Source of the DNA: Onthophagus taurus
Lineage: Eukaryota; Arthropoda; Insecta; Coleoptera; Scarabaeidae
Reading direction: 5' to 3'
Assembly (NCBI RefSeq): GCF_036711975.1
Contig: NC_091966.1
Coordinates: 9,803,501 to 9,867,500, forward strand
DNA length: 64,000 bases
In this document: in pieces, positions 1 to 8,883 of the stretch
Layout of the letters: each line of letters begins with the position of its first letter
Numbering within the stretch: position 1 is the first letter of the stretch
Program-made: the position numbers and the translations under genes
The notes under the pieces: model-generated
Databases searched by the model: none
Seen by the model: only the letters and a program-made list of their open reading frames with translations
Told to the model about the DNA's origin: nothing

Positions 1-534
1 GCTGGGCAGATCGAGTAATCTAGCAAACACAGTTGCCGGTTCCAAGTCCGAATAAAGAAGGAGAGTTGTCAGGTGAGGTTGGCAACCTGCTCGACGTGAA
101 AAGTTATTGTTTGCTCACAGATTGAACACTGGAGAACGAGAACTAATACGGAAAAAACATGAAAAGCATGAAATAAAAATGGAGAAATAATATTATTTCT
201 CCACGAACAGCATGCTGGAACATAATGTCCTGGCGCACCAACAACAGTGAAATACTTCTAGAAATATCAAGTAAAAGATTTAAATGAAGTAACATAGCTC
301 TTGGAATAGAAAAACTGGATTAAGGTTAAAAGATTAGTCAAACAGAGTTCATAAACAAATTGGATTAAATACGCATAAGATTCATGCTGAAATTTAAAAG
401 GTATATTTAATAAGTTGACGTGTATAATGTGCGACACTTGAAACCCCATTTAGAGTTTACTTAAGCAATTTTAGACATGTCGATATGTTGGATAAATTCT
501 TAAAACACCTTATTAATTTTAACATTTTTTATTT
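1..534. other. Intergenic stretch, no gene seen
   Basis: AT-rich sequence downstream of the GST gene. The first 100 bases are relatively GC-richer and look like a repeat tail, but I cannot name the family. The short open frame at 267-449 is low-complexity and has no recognisable domain. TTTATT at 535-540, read on the minus strand as AATAAA, overlaps the GST stop codon and could serve as its polyadenylation signal. Confidence 0.4.
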
Positions 535-539
535 TTTAT

Positions 540-1293
540 TTATATGTTATCATAGTCAATATTATTTCCAGCCATTAACTGAAAACCAAAAGCACGATGT
601 CTTTCAGCCGGTAGTATAGTCTTTTTAACAACCGAATGTTCCATCATTAACCCAAACCATTTTCGTAAACGTTCAAATCGTTCAAAACGTAAAGCCTCAT
701 ATAGTTCTATGGCATTTGGAATAATCGGAATTCTCTCAACCCAAGGCCATATCATGTAATCAACCATTCCAGGTTCAGATCCATTAAAAAAGTCACTTCC
801 TCTCTTCAATAACTCATTTTCGTAAAATTCCAAAACCGGAACTGCTTTTTGGATTAGCTCTCCCGTTGATAATCCCTGCCTATTAAATAAGATGCTATAA
901 AAAACTTTTATATGCAAATCCCCAAAGTTTCTTATAATCGCTTGGTCTTTCAGTTTTAAGGTTTCATCTTTTGGATATAAAGGGGGATTTGGATAAGTTT
1001 CTTCTAAATAGTCGCAAATATTTAAACTTTCCGGTATTATTTTTGACCCTGTATCTAAAACTGGAACCTTTTCTAAAAAAATCAAAATTATTAAAAAAAC
1101 TAATATTAATATTTTTAATCACCTTCTGGATGTAAGCTCCAAATCCAATCAGGTTTGTTTTGTAAATGAACATTAACTATATCATGATCCAAGTTTTTGG
1201 CCAAAAGTACCAATCGAGCTCTTTGCACAAAAGGACAAAATTTCATAGAGTATAATCGGAGTTTATTTGGATCCTTTGGTGGCAACAAGCTAC
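540..1293 (-). CDS. GSTO: Omega-class glutathione S-transferase (5' exon missing)
   Basis: Glutathione-dependent thiol transferase / dehydroascorbate reductase of the cytosolic omega class; insect members also include pyrimidodiazepine synthase (sepia). Two exons are visible on the minus strand: 1293-1123 and 1072-540 (stop at 542-540), joined over a 50-bp GT-AG intron. The first exon encodes the thioredoxin-like N-domain with the omega-class active-site Cys in a KFCPF motif. The second begins with KVPVLD and an ES pair that binds the glutathione gamma-glutamyl group, then the all-helical C-domain. The 234 visible residues need only about 8-10 more to reach the usual 240. The acceptor at 1294-1295 leaves phase 1, so a short upstream exon supplying the ATG must exist. 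I could not place it between 1297 and 1376; it may lie beyond the divergent FSIP1-like gene. Family call sure, 5' end open. Confidence 0.9.
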
Positions 1294-1375
1294 CTGTTAA
1301 TAAAAACAAAAACAATATTACAAAAACGTCATGTAGACAGTGATTTAAATTTTAAAGATTAATAAGAATTAAATA

Positions 1376-2671
1376 ATGTCCCATTTAAAAAAGCAAAAAA
1401 ATAAAAAGGGATTTTTGCCGGAAATCGTTTCAAAAAACAAATCTCAACTACGTCATAAACAAATAAAGGAATGGGGAAAAAAACATTTAGGTCAACTTCC
1501 GGAGATTCCCGAATCAGCATGGAGCAAAGAATTAGAAGGGAGAATCGAAAATATCCACATAGATGATAGTTTGAGTTTGGAAGATTCTTTAAGAAAAAGT
1601 TTAACTTTGATTAACACTTTCCAAAGGCATGAACCCGGCGAAGAAAAAAGTACAAAATTTTTAATGTTGGAAATGAATGAGTTTTTTCTGCAAATGGCGG
1701 AAGAATTAAAATATCTAAAAAGTAATCTTATTTTTGATGAAACTAAAGAAAACCAAAAAGAATCGTTTAAGGACAATATTTACAAAGGATCTGATAAAAG
1801 AATCGCAAAAATATTTAAAGATATTAAATTAATTGAAAATAAAATACAAGAAAATGTTTCTGAAATGAAAATTGTAGAAGAAGAACGTAAAGAATTGCAC
1901 CAAGAAATAAGATCTTCAATTGACCTATCGTTAGAATTGAACAAAAAAACATTATTAGACAAGAATTTTCCTTATTATTTATTAAATGAAAATAAATCAG
2001 AGGAAATTATAAAAGACGACATTAAAACTATTCTTAAAAACAAAGAAAAAGAGCAAAAACCAAAAAATGACTTAGAAAAGAACTTTATCGAAAAAAACAT
2101 ACAATTGGCTAAAAATCGAACTATGTATAATTCAAAATGTTCTTTAACAGACGAAGAAAAAATAAAATTAGCTAAACTACTAATAGAAATGGAAGAAAAA
2201 GTCGAAACCAATCCAACCAAATATTTAAAATCATACGAAGAAATCGTCAATAATTACGATATTCATACAGCAACATTAGAGGAACCACCAGAATCTTCGT
2301 CTGATACTGAATCTGTTGAGGAAGATATCGGTTTCAAATTGTATAAAAAAGATTCGAAATTATTGATACATTTGAATGAAGAATTAGAAAAACTTGATGA
2401 GAAGAAATACGCTTTTACCGAAACAAACTCTGACGTTCAATTTCAATATGATAGACCGTGGCGGAAGCTAATGATGGAGAATAAACTTAATGATATCGAG
2501 AAAAATTTGATTCATATCGCTAATGAAAAAAATGAAGAAAAGGAAAAGTCTAAAAATGATATGTTTATTATTAATCGGGCCGAAGTCGAGCAAATACGTC
2601 GAGAATATCGCGAATCTTTCGAAGAAATGAAATATGCTTTTGAAACTGGTGATAAAGCAGAAAATGGTTAA
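1376..2671 (+). CDS. FSIP1: FSIP1-family coiled-coil protein
   Basis: A 431-residue intronless ORF starting at ATG 1376 in a suitable context (preceded by AAATA) and ending TAA. It is highly charged, rich in Lys/Glu, and predicted mostly helical, with coiled-coil stretches near residues 140-190 and 340-400. No membrane segment or signal peptide is seen. A central block (DLEKNFIEKNIQLAK, then TDEEKIKLAKLLIEMEE) followed by GFKLYKKD and a further helix matches in order the conserved part of fibrous sheath interacting protein 1, a sperm-flagellum/ciliary-associated protein in vertebrates. An acidic Ser patch (ESSSDTESVEED) sits around residue 310. AATAAA lies at 2725-2730. The gene is head to head with GSTO, its start 83 bp from GSTO exon 2, and may lie inside GSTO's first intron. 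Family assignment is by eye and moderate; function in this insect is inferred. Confidence 0.7.
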   Translation: MSHLKKQKNKKGFLPEIVSKNKSQLRHKQIKEWGKKHLGQLPEIPESAWSKELEGRIENIHIDDSLSLEDSLRKSLTLINTFQRHEPGEEKSTKFLMLEMNEFFLQMAEELKYLKSNLIFDETKENQKESFKDNIYKGSDKRIAKIFKDIKLIENKIQENVSEMKIVEEERKELHQEIRSSIDLSLELNKKTLLDKNFPYYLLNENKSEEIIKDDIKTILKNKEKEQKPKNDLEKNFIEKNIQLAKNRTMYNSKCSLTDEEKIKLAKLLIEMEEKVETNPTKYLKSYEEIVNNYDIHTATLEEPPESSSDTESVEEDIGFKLYKKDSKLLIHLNEELEKLDEKKYAFTETNSDVQFQYDRPWRKLMMENKLNDIEKNLIHIANEKNEEKEKSKNDMFIINRAEVEQIRREYRESFEEMKYAFETGDKAENG

Positions 2672-2730
2672 AAAGAAAAAGAAAAATCTTTATAATTTTC
2701 TGTAACGGCTTTTATTAATATTACAATAAA

Positions 2731-2994
2731 AATTAGAGTTATCTATGAAATTATTAAAAATCCAACATGTTTCAATTTATAAATAAAATTGATTTTTACT
2801 AATTGCACTATGCGGCTGAAACTTAATATGTATTTAATAGCTTTAATTAGTAAATAGTTGATAAAGCTGGGTATGTCTGAATCAGTCATTTAAAATATCT
2901 TGTACTGGATATCTCCAACAGTCATGGCCCAGCAAGATTTAAAAAACCAGATCAACAAAATATCACCATCAGGATACTTACGAGAGATCGTTTA
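2731..2994. other. Intergenic, possible start of LINE debris
   Basis: AT-rich spacer after the FSIP1-like gene. From about 2880 the text becomes less AT-rich and probably already belongs to the degraded LINE that is clearly readable from about 2995 on. No gene is supported here. Confidence 0.4.
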
Positions 2995-3360
2995 GTCTAA
3001 TATATTCATGCGAATTAACAGCAAGACATAAATTTATAAAACTTGAATAAGGCCCGTTATGACATACGAAATAGAGACACGAAGATAAAAAAAAGATTAT
3101 TATGTATTCTGCTATGCGCAGAATACTTCTGGGTAAGACTAGAAGAGATTGGACAATAAATATAAACATCAGGGAATAATGTGGTGTAGTAGATGTGGTA
3201 AGATGGGGAAGACAAAGAAGAAAAGGATAAAACAACCGCGTGAAAAGGATAAATGAAAGATTACCCCGTACAGTATCAGAGGAAGGACAGCTGCAAGTCC
3301 ACACACACAGACCTACAACAAGTGGAAGAAGAAGACCAAAAAAACGATATTGGCTAATAA
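2995..3360 (+). mobile_element. Degenerate RTE-type LINE, reverse transcriptase C-terminus
   Basis: Plus-strand translation with stops gives the tail seen after the polymerase domain of insect RTE-like endonuclease/reverse transcriptases: an ARPVMTYE-like piece, then RILLGKTRRDW, NIRE*CGVVDVVRWGRQRRK, NNRVKRINERLPR and finally GRRRPKKRYW. At least two in-frame stops and a frame change show that it is dead. Related tails occur at 36480-36850 (same region of the protein, +) and 42860-43120 (+). Confidence 0.8.
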
Positions 3361-3419
3361 ATATAATAATGCATGTGAACTTTCTGAGTTACTGAACAAT
3401 TAATTTCAGTTGTTATACA

Positions 3420-3960
3420 TACGACTCAAAATTGTGCTAATTGGGTGTGAGATGTTTATAAAAGTATTTTGGTGGATCTCCCTCGCTAGACCTGCAACTG
3501 AAATATCTCCTGAGAAACTGCCAGGTTCTAGACTGATTACTTGTAAGCACAATTTTCGTCAATATGTTATCTGCCATTCTATGGATGTGGTTTCATCAAA
3601 ATCTCTTGCATTGTCTTTCCCATTTCACACTGTCCTGAACCTAATTGTTTTTGGGGTTTCCAGATTATATGGGATTGTATTGCGCACCAATGTGTCTCTA
3701 ATGCCGAAATTCATAATTCACTCAAAGTTTTCATTTCTGCTACTTGTAACATGCTCTTAGTTTTATTTATGTCACGTATTTCAATGCCGTAAGTCATTAA
3801 TGGTTTTGTATATCCACACTTTACTATCTTCGAATTTGTTCGACCAAACAGTACTTGAAATTGCTATCTGTCATTTACAGGATCGTAAGTGCTTGAGATA
3901 TGCACACCCAAACACCCAATTTCACCCCATATTTATCTTTATATACTTGTTGAAAGGCTT
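3420..3960 (-). mobile_element. Degenerate LINE tail (minus strand)
   Basis: Read on the minus strand, the sequence shows a PLMTYGIEIR block (typical KPxLxYGxE of LINE reverse transcriptases), then VAEMKTL, then a KWERQCKRF...HIHRMADNILTKI block and a degraded R-rich GRPPKRW-like end. Frames shift between blocks and stops are frequent. It contains the 52-bp segment (3643-3694) found exactly inverted at 4704-4755. The plus-strand ORF at 3410-3760 is its antisense shadow. Confidence 0.65.
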
Positions 3961-4679
3961 CTTTTGATTTAGGAGTATTTTCCAAACCATTCTTTAACCC
4001 GTTAACGCCGGCGCGATATTTGTTTGTCTTGTCCATCGGGCAGCATTTGCCTTATATTGCAAGTATATTGTAATGCGTGTACCACAGCTGATACACGCCG
4101 GGGTCAACATGTTAATCTCCATACATGTCATAGTCCATATTGCTGGTGAATTTACTCCAATATTCTCTCGTTATAACTTTTATTTTGGAATTTATTTCTT
4201 TTCTTATACGAGTATATTCAGGTTTCGATTCTGGGTCTACTTTTGTAGGATAAGTAACTTTTCAAAAAATATATATACATAAAACAATATTTAATTCCAA
4301 AGAGGTAATAACAAGATTAAACAGTAAAGAATAATGGAAAAGAAAAGGTATACTAATCAGCCCGTCGCTGAAGCAAGCACTTCTTAATCGCCGTCTTAAA
4401 GCCATGCTCACTTCGCTGCAAAATGCTCAATGGGATGCTATTATAAACACTGAATAACAGAAGAAAATGAACGTTTAAATAATTGCTTATGGTATCTAGG
4501 AATGGAAAGCCTAAAACGATGTATGATAGCGCATATGATGATTTATTTTCAATGTTTCGAATATGATTCAACTGCATGACAAAAATGTGCAATGCAACTA
4601 CGATAAAGAAAGACATCTCTAGAAGTATTTTTAAGATTGGCTTATCGATTACGGGAAACTGGCAACGTGTAGCCCATTT
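3961..4679. other. No gene seen
   Basis: AT-rich sequence between two LINE fragments. A short GC-richer island lies near 4000-4110. Open frames here show no family signature, and hydrophobic translations are what A/T-rich codons produce by chance. Confidence 0.4.
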
Positions 4680-4760
4680 AGACATCTCTATGAATTCGTA
4701 AATCACATTGGTGCGCAATACAATCCCATATAATCTGGAAACCCCAAAAACAATTATCCA
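4680..4760 (+). repeat. Inverted copy of the LINE fragment at 3643-3694
   Basis: Bases 4704-4755 are the exact reverse complement of 3643-3694 (52 bp), with weaker similarity extending about 20 bp upstream of the block. It is the same LINE tail in plus orientation, truncated on both sides. The 136-residue minus-strand ORF at 4353-4763 begins in the antisense of this repeat. Confidence 0.75.
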
Positions 4761-5879
4761 CAAGATTCCTCAAGAGAATAATATATATCTCCACCACATT
4801 GTTTTACATCAGGCCTTAACAGATACCGATTATGATAACAGACTGAACAATTATCATTGACTTTTAAATATAATTCGGGCTATGGATGCATGAAGCATAT
4901 TTTAACAAGCTGATGAAAACTTGCATAATACGCATTATTGATTCGAGCAAAGCCCACATTGCTTTCATCCCTTTTAGATTTTTATCTATGGGGTAGACTA
5001 AACGACTTGACTTTTCAAGAAAAACCAATAACCAAGAATAAAATAAATATGACAAAAGACGAAAGACAAAAGAAGATTAAATAAATGCATCGTGGTTAAT
5101 GGACGGCATTTCGAACATTTGTGAGCTATTTTAGCCAAAAATTTTAGTAATTCTAAGTGTTTTGGTTTATTTTGTTTTATTATCATTGTTGATGTTTCAT
5201 TGATCCGTTGGCTTTTAAACACGCTAAAAGTAGTTTTGAACCAGTTCTAAGCTTGGATAAAGTGTGAAGGAAGGTTCTAGGTAATAACATTTTTGTGCCC
5301 TCTTATTTGTTTGCTAAGGTAACTTGATCCGATTAAGATACACGAATTTTTAACATTTTCTTCTATAATTCGAGAATGGATGGAGATATCGAGATGCGGT
5401 TTTCATTAACATTTAGCAAATTTTATAGTGACCAAGGATCTGTGAAGTAAATAGTACCGTTTCATTTAACTTTTTTTTCAAAAGTCACAAAAATATGTAA
5501 TCACTTTATTTGTTTTAAACCAAACGGTCTTACTGAATAATATCTTTTAAAAGAGTATAAAATGCTCTTTCAAACAAGATCAAAAATATTCAAATCGGTT
5601 GAATGGTCCAGGAGATATTAAAATGTAAACATTTTAAAACGCATTGGCCTCCCCCTCCTTTATTATGACAGATATGAGAAATATCGTAAAACAAAAGCGA
5701 TGCGGTATTATTCAAGCTACTAAATGAATATTGTTAAAGTTATAGCTCATCGTCTAACTTTCTGAGATAGCGGGAATTTTATGTTTCTCTATGGCAGTTA
5801 CGCCTCCTAGCGGTCGAATTACGAACTTCAAAATAATTTCCAGCTATTTCTCTTGCCCATTTTGCCTATAAGGATTTTT
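4761..5879. other. No gene seen; possible transposon end at its right side
   Basis: No ORF with a recognisable domain. The right edge (5885-5902, ending in CAGCCCTGTATA) resembles the TA-flanked terminal inverted repeat tips of the Tc1/mariner-like foldback elements elsewhere in the window (CACCCTGTA). I could not find the matching left end, so only a solo end is suggested. Confidence 0.35.
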
Positions 5880-5880
5880 T

Positions 5881-6235
5881 TCAGGATAAGGACAGCCCTG
5901 TATAGCAGTGATGCAACACACTAAAAAGATTACTAGTATAAATTAAGTAGAGAATTGGACCTAAGACAGATCCCTGAGGAACGCCAGACAACACAACAGC
6001 CTCATCAGAAGAAACTCGCTGTCTGCGATTCATTAAGTAATCTTCAAAAAATGCATAGACATTGCGCCATAGACCGGCATGCCAAAGAATTGCCAAAACC
6101 ACAGAACAGATATATAAGCCATAAGCATAAGAACGTTCTATGGTGAATTGTATCGCATGTCTTGGAAAAGTCAAGCAGAACAAGAACCGTGGCCAATAAA
6201 AAATTAATTATTATATAACAACTGTTTTTCAATAA
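5881..6235 (-). mobile_element. Jockey-type LINE reverse transcriptase fragment
   Basis: Minus-strand frames carry hallmark reverse transcriptase motifs of jockey-clade LINEs: LLDFSKTCDTIHH (motif A, catalytic Asp), then YLMNRRQRV, then SGVPQGSVLGPILYLIYTS (motif B). Motif A and motif B are in different frames and motif C (YADD) is absent, so this is a truncated, frameshifted relic of about 355 bp. Confidence 0.88.
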
Positions 6236-6637
6236 TTATACATGTAATTGCCTAAATTTTAAAACTTTTAATCTAATAAGTATTTTTTTTACCTTTCGCA
6301 AGATGAACAGTGCCCATTTTACAACTAAAAACGTTTAAAAATAAAATTCAACTGGAAACCGATAATTACAATTAAATTTCTCAAGCGTTGTTGATAAACG
6401 AGGTTATCTTCCACTTGCAAAAAAAATGTGTCATTCATTACCATAAAATCCAATTAAAAAATGTAAACAACAAACGTTAGCCGCTTTCATTTTTACATAA
6501 CTCGTTTAGAAACAAATAACATGATAAGCATAAATTTAGAAACGAAAGAGCGGAATAATTTAAAAAAATAGGCAAAGGCCTACATTTCAAAAGTAGAAAA
6601 AAAAACTTGTCTGAGCATGCGCTAAAAATTTGGCAAA
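6236..6637. other. No gene seen (ATF4 upstream region)
   Basis: A/T-rich sequence lacking ORFs or recognisable repeats, leading into the presumed distal promoter of the ATF4 gene. Confidence 0.4.
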
Positions 6638-6672
6638 ATCACGTGACCCGTATCATCATCGCCGCCATCTTT
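6638..6672 (+). promoter_or_regulatory. ATF4 distal promoter elements (E-box, YY1-like)
   Basis: TCACGTGAC (6638-6646) is a canonical E-box/CLEAR-type site for bHLH-Zip factors. GCCGCCATCTTT (6661-6672) contains the reverse complement of the YY1 core AAGATGGCGGC typical of housekeeping promoters, followed by a pyrimidine-rich stretch. No TATA box is evident. The transcription start is inferred to be close to this pyrimidine tract. Confidence 0.55.
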
Positions 6673-6688
6673 CACTTTTCTCTTACCC

Positions 6689-6700
6689 ATGTGTCGATAA
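6689..6700 (+). promoter_or_regulatory. uORF1 of ATF4 (Met-Cys-Arg-stop)
   Basis: ATG TGT CGA TAA: a three-codon upstream ORF. In mammalian ATF4 a 3-codon uORF1 is translated and lets ribosomes resume scanning, which is the permissive element of integrated stress response control. Its conservation in length and order supports the same role here. If transcription begins near 6674, it lies very close to the cap. Confidence 0.65.
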
Positions 6701-6740
6701 AGGTGTTTGGTTTCCTCGTATCCGCAATAACGCCGTGAAG

Positions 6741-6752
6741 ATGCTGTTCTAG
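6741..6752 (+). promoter_or_regulatory. Second 3-codon uORF of ATF4 (Met-Leu-Phe-stop)
   Basis: ATG CTG TTC TAG, with a strong -3 purine (AAGATG). It is a second tiny uORF 40 nt after the first, before the long overlapping uORF. It probably acts as a further reinitiation-permissive element. Confidence 0.65.
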
Positions 6753-7469
6753 CACGCTTAGGAAACTTGCACACGCAAGTGTGCCTTCACAAATCACACA
6801 AAATGCTGTAAGTAATCAATTTTTCGCATGTCATCGTTTTCTTTAAGTTTTATAAGGGGGTCAATACTTTTCACGTTATACTCGCCATGTTTAAAAGAGA
6901 ACGGTTTTTGAGTCTACCTACATTATTGTGATTGCGTCATGCATTTTTTTATGATTCAACTTCATTTCATGTCAAATTTTTGGTTATGTTTGTAGTTTTT
7001 TTTTGAATGAAAATGACATAAATACTTATTATGGTTTGATGATGTTTTTGTAAAGGAGTTTTGAGGGGGAAATTGTGGCATATGTTTGATTTTATAATCA
7101 GTTATCTAAACATAACAAAGTTAAAAATAACAGTTCTTAATCGGAAAGAAGCAATCTATGTTAAAATTACAAAAAGAGCGGTTTTCATGATGGCAAATCA
7201 CCTTAGAGTAATCGAAAGGGTTTTTGGGGAATGAGTCATAACTGTGACGTCTTGTTTATCAATGAAAATGTTTAATATTGCTAATTGTTATCTTATATTT
7301 GCCTAAAATTATGGTGTCAGGTATTTTTTTAATCAATTTTTATTATCGATAGGATATTAATTAAATAAAGGAAATTAAGATATTGTTAATTAAGTGAAGT
7401 TATAAAAAATACAATGTCGGCTTTCAAGATATAACTTTGAACTTGTGATTAAATTTGTTTTGACTTCAC

Positions 7470-7615
7470 ACTATTAGGCCCACTTTTACCATTCTCCTGA
7501 TAAATCATCTCGCGCTCTCATTGGCTAAGAAAGTAGCGGATTCTTAATCTTCCAGTAGTTGAGTCTGCAATTGTCAGTAGAAACGATCGCCGGGCAAAAG
7601 ATGGCAGAAGTTAAT
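7470..7615. repeat. Dispersed repeat with copies at 26930 and 30410
   Basis: Segment 7478-7535 (GGCCCACTTTTACCATTC and following) matches, inverted, the sequence at 26940-26998. Segment 7560-7612 (GCAATTGTCAGTAG, then GGGCAAAAGATGGC) matches directly 30415-30470. It is probably a non-autonomous DNA element or SINE; three partial copies sit within ATF4 introns. Confidence 0.5.
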
Positions 7616-8330
7616 AAACTTAAATTTATTATCCGAATTTTATTATTAACTTTTTTGTCTTAAATCCACATAACTTAACCCATTCATAACCTCAGATATT
7701 TTGGCTAGAAGATAGTCGTAATTACTAGAAGTGGAACGGATATCCAGCCATCTTTTAAAATTCGGCTGGACACCGCATAGTTATCAGATATTAAAACCTA
7801 TTAGTACTCCACCATTTACAGGGATTAGTATCTTTTCTAGGTGTTGGACACTACAGATAATAAAGTTCAACCCCAATTGAACCTTTTTCATTTAATACTT
7901 TATATAACTTTAAATATATAAATAATATAGCTTTATTTACTTCAGATTTGTCATTAGCAACCTCATGGTAACAATCCCAAAACGATGTATGAATTAAATT
8001 TCTTGTTGCAGTTTCTTCTAGTTTTCTTCTTTTCTCTTGTAATTCATCATCACATTCATTACTAGCAACTGGCGCTATTATCACTTTCAGTTTATGCTGT
8101 AAGTGTTTCCAATAAATGCCATCTTCTTGCTTTGTTTGTTAAATCTACATCAAAAAAGCTCATTTTGTATCTTGGATCCAAATAATTTGACATATCTTAT
8201 CAGCTTTTTATTAATTTCATTTTGGTTCAAATATCGCAATAAAGTGGCAATGTAGGCTACACTTCAGAAATGTACTAGAAATTGTAACCATAATACCGGA
8301 AAGATATGCCGGATATCCGTATCAAGACGT
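7616..8330. other. Intronic, no gene seen
   Basis: ATF4 intron 1. A 77-residue minus-strand ORF (7851-8084) has a charged helical start but no motif that I can assign; it could be transposase debris. Confidence 0.35.
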
Positions 8331-8429
8331 TTTGAAGAATTCTGCTGTCAACTCCGCTCCCCACGTAAATTGTTATGGACGGAACATTCCCAGCTAGCTT
8401 CATTTAGATCCTCCAATAACTCTTGATAC

Positions 8430-8712
8430 GATGGATGGGATGAGACTGCAATAGGTGTCTTTGCAAAGAAAGCTCTGCTTTACCCTGACCGGAAGAAATC
8501 TACTCAGATCCTGGGAAAATCAAAAAGTGACTTGAGGCTCCTCACCCACTTCCTGACCGGACACTGCAGGTTACGTAAGCACATGTTCTACATGATGCTG
8601 ACGAATACATCTTTCTATAGAGGGTATGAAATGGAAGACGACACGGTAAGTCATATTGTTTGTGACTGTCTCAACCTTGCGTACTTTAGGGAATCCATTT
8701 TTGACGTACCAT
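8430..8712 (+). mobile_element. R1-type LINE, RNase H C-terminal fragment
   Basis: Plus-strand translation LLTHFLTGHCRLRKHMFYM, then DDTVSHIVCDCLNLAYFR, matches the C-terminal pattern of R1/LOA-clade LINE polyproteins (LLTGHxxLxxHL, then ExxxHxxCxCxxxxxxR). About 280 bp remain, terminated by TAG. Confidence 0.75.
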
Positions 8713-8883
8713 AGGCCCAAATTTCGGATATAAAGAAATTTCTTCTGTTCTATATTAACGTTCATTAAAATCTTGGGCTGGTTTTCTGACCCTTTAATGA
8801 ACTGTAAATTGTGTGGATGTACATACGTATGGCTCGCTGGGGTCCAAGTGCTGTGAAGGAATTCACCCCCACGTGAAGCTATG

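Larger units (their letters stand above)
6673..6807 (+). other. ATF4: ATF4 leader exon 1 (non-coding, start approximate)
   Basis: Presumed 5' untranslated exon ending at 6807 before a perfect GTAAGT donor (6808-6813). It contains exactly three AUGs: 6689 and 6741 each open a 3-codon uORF, and 6803 (context CAAAATG) is followed by only two bases before the splice. Joining to the acceptor at 12237-12238 keeps this third uORF open. The left boundary is a guess from the YY1/pyrimidine region. Confidence 0.6.

Noticed and set aside
1492-2250. Minus-strand ORFs across the FSIP1-like gene
   Set aside because: Antisense of a Lys/Glu-rich coding region produces Ser/Phe-rich open frames; no domain or splice context.
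3410-4763. Two hydrophobic ORFs sharing a VFGVSRLYGIVLRTN segment, at first sight a chemoreceptor fragment
   Set aside because: The shared segment is the antisense of a LINE tail present as an exact inverted repeat; no chemoreceptor C-terminal motif is present.
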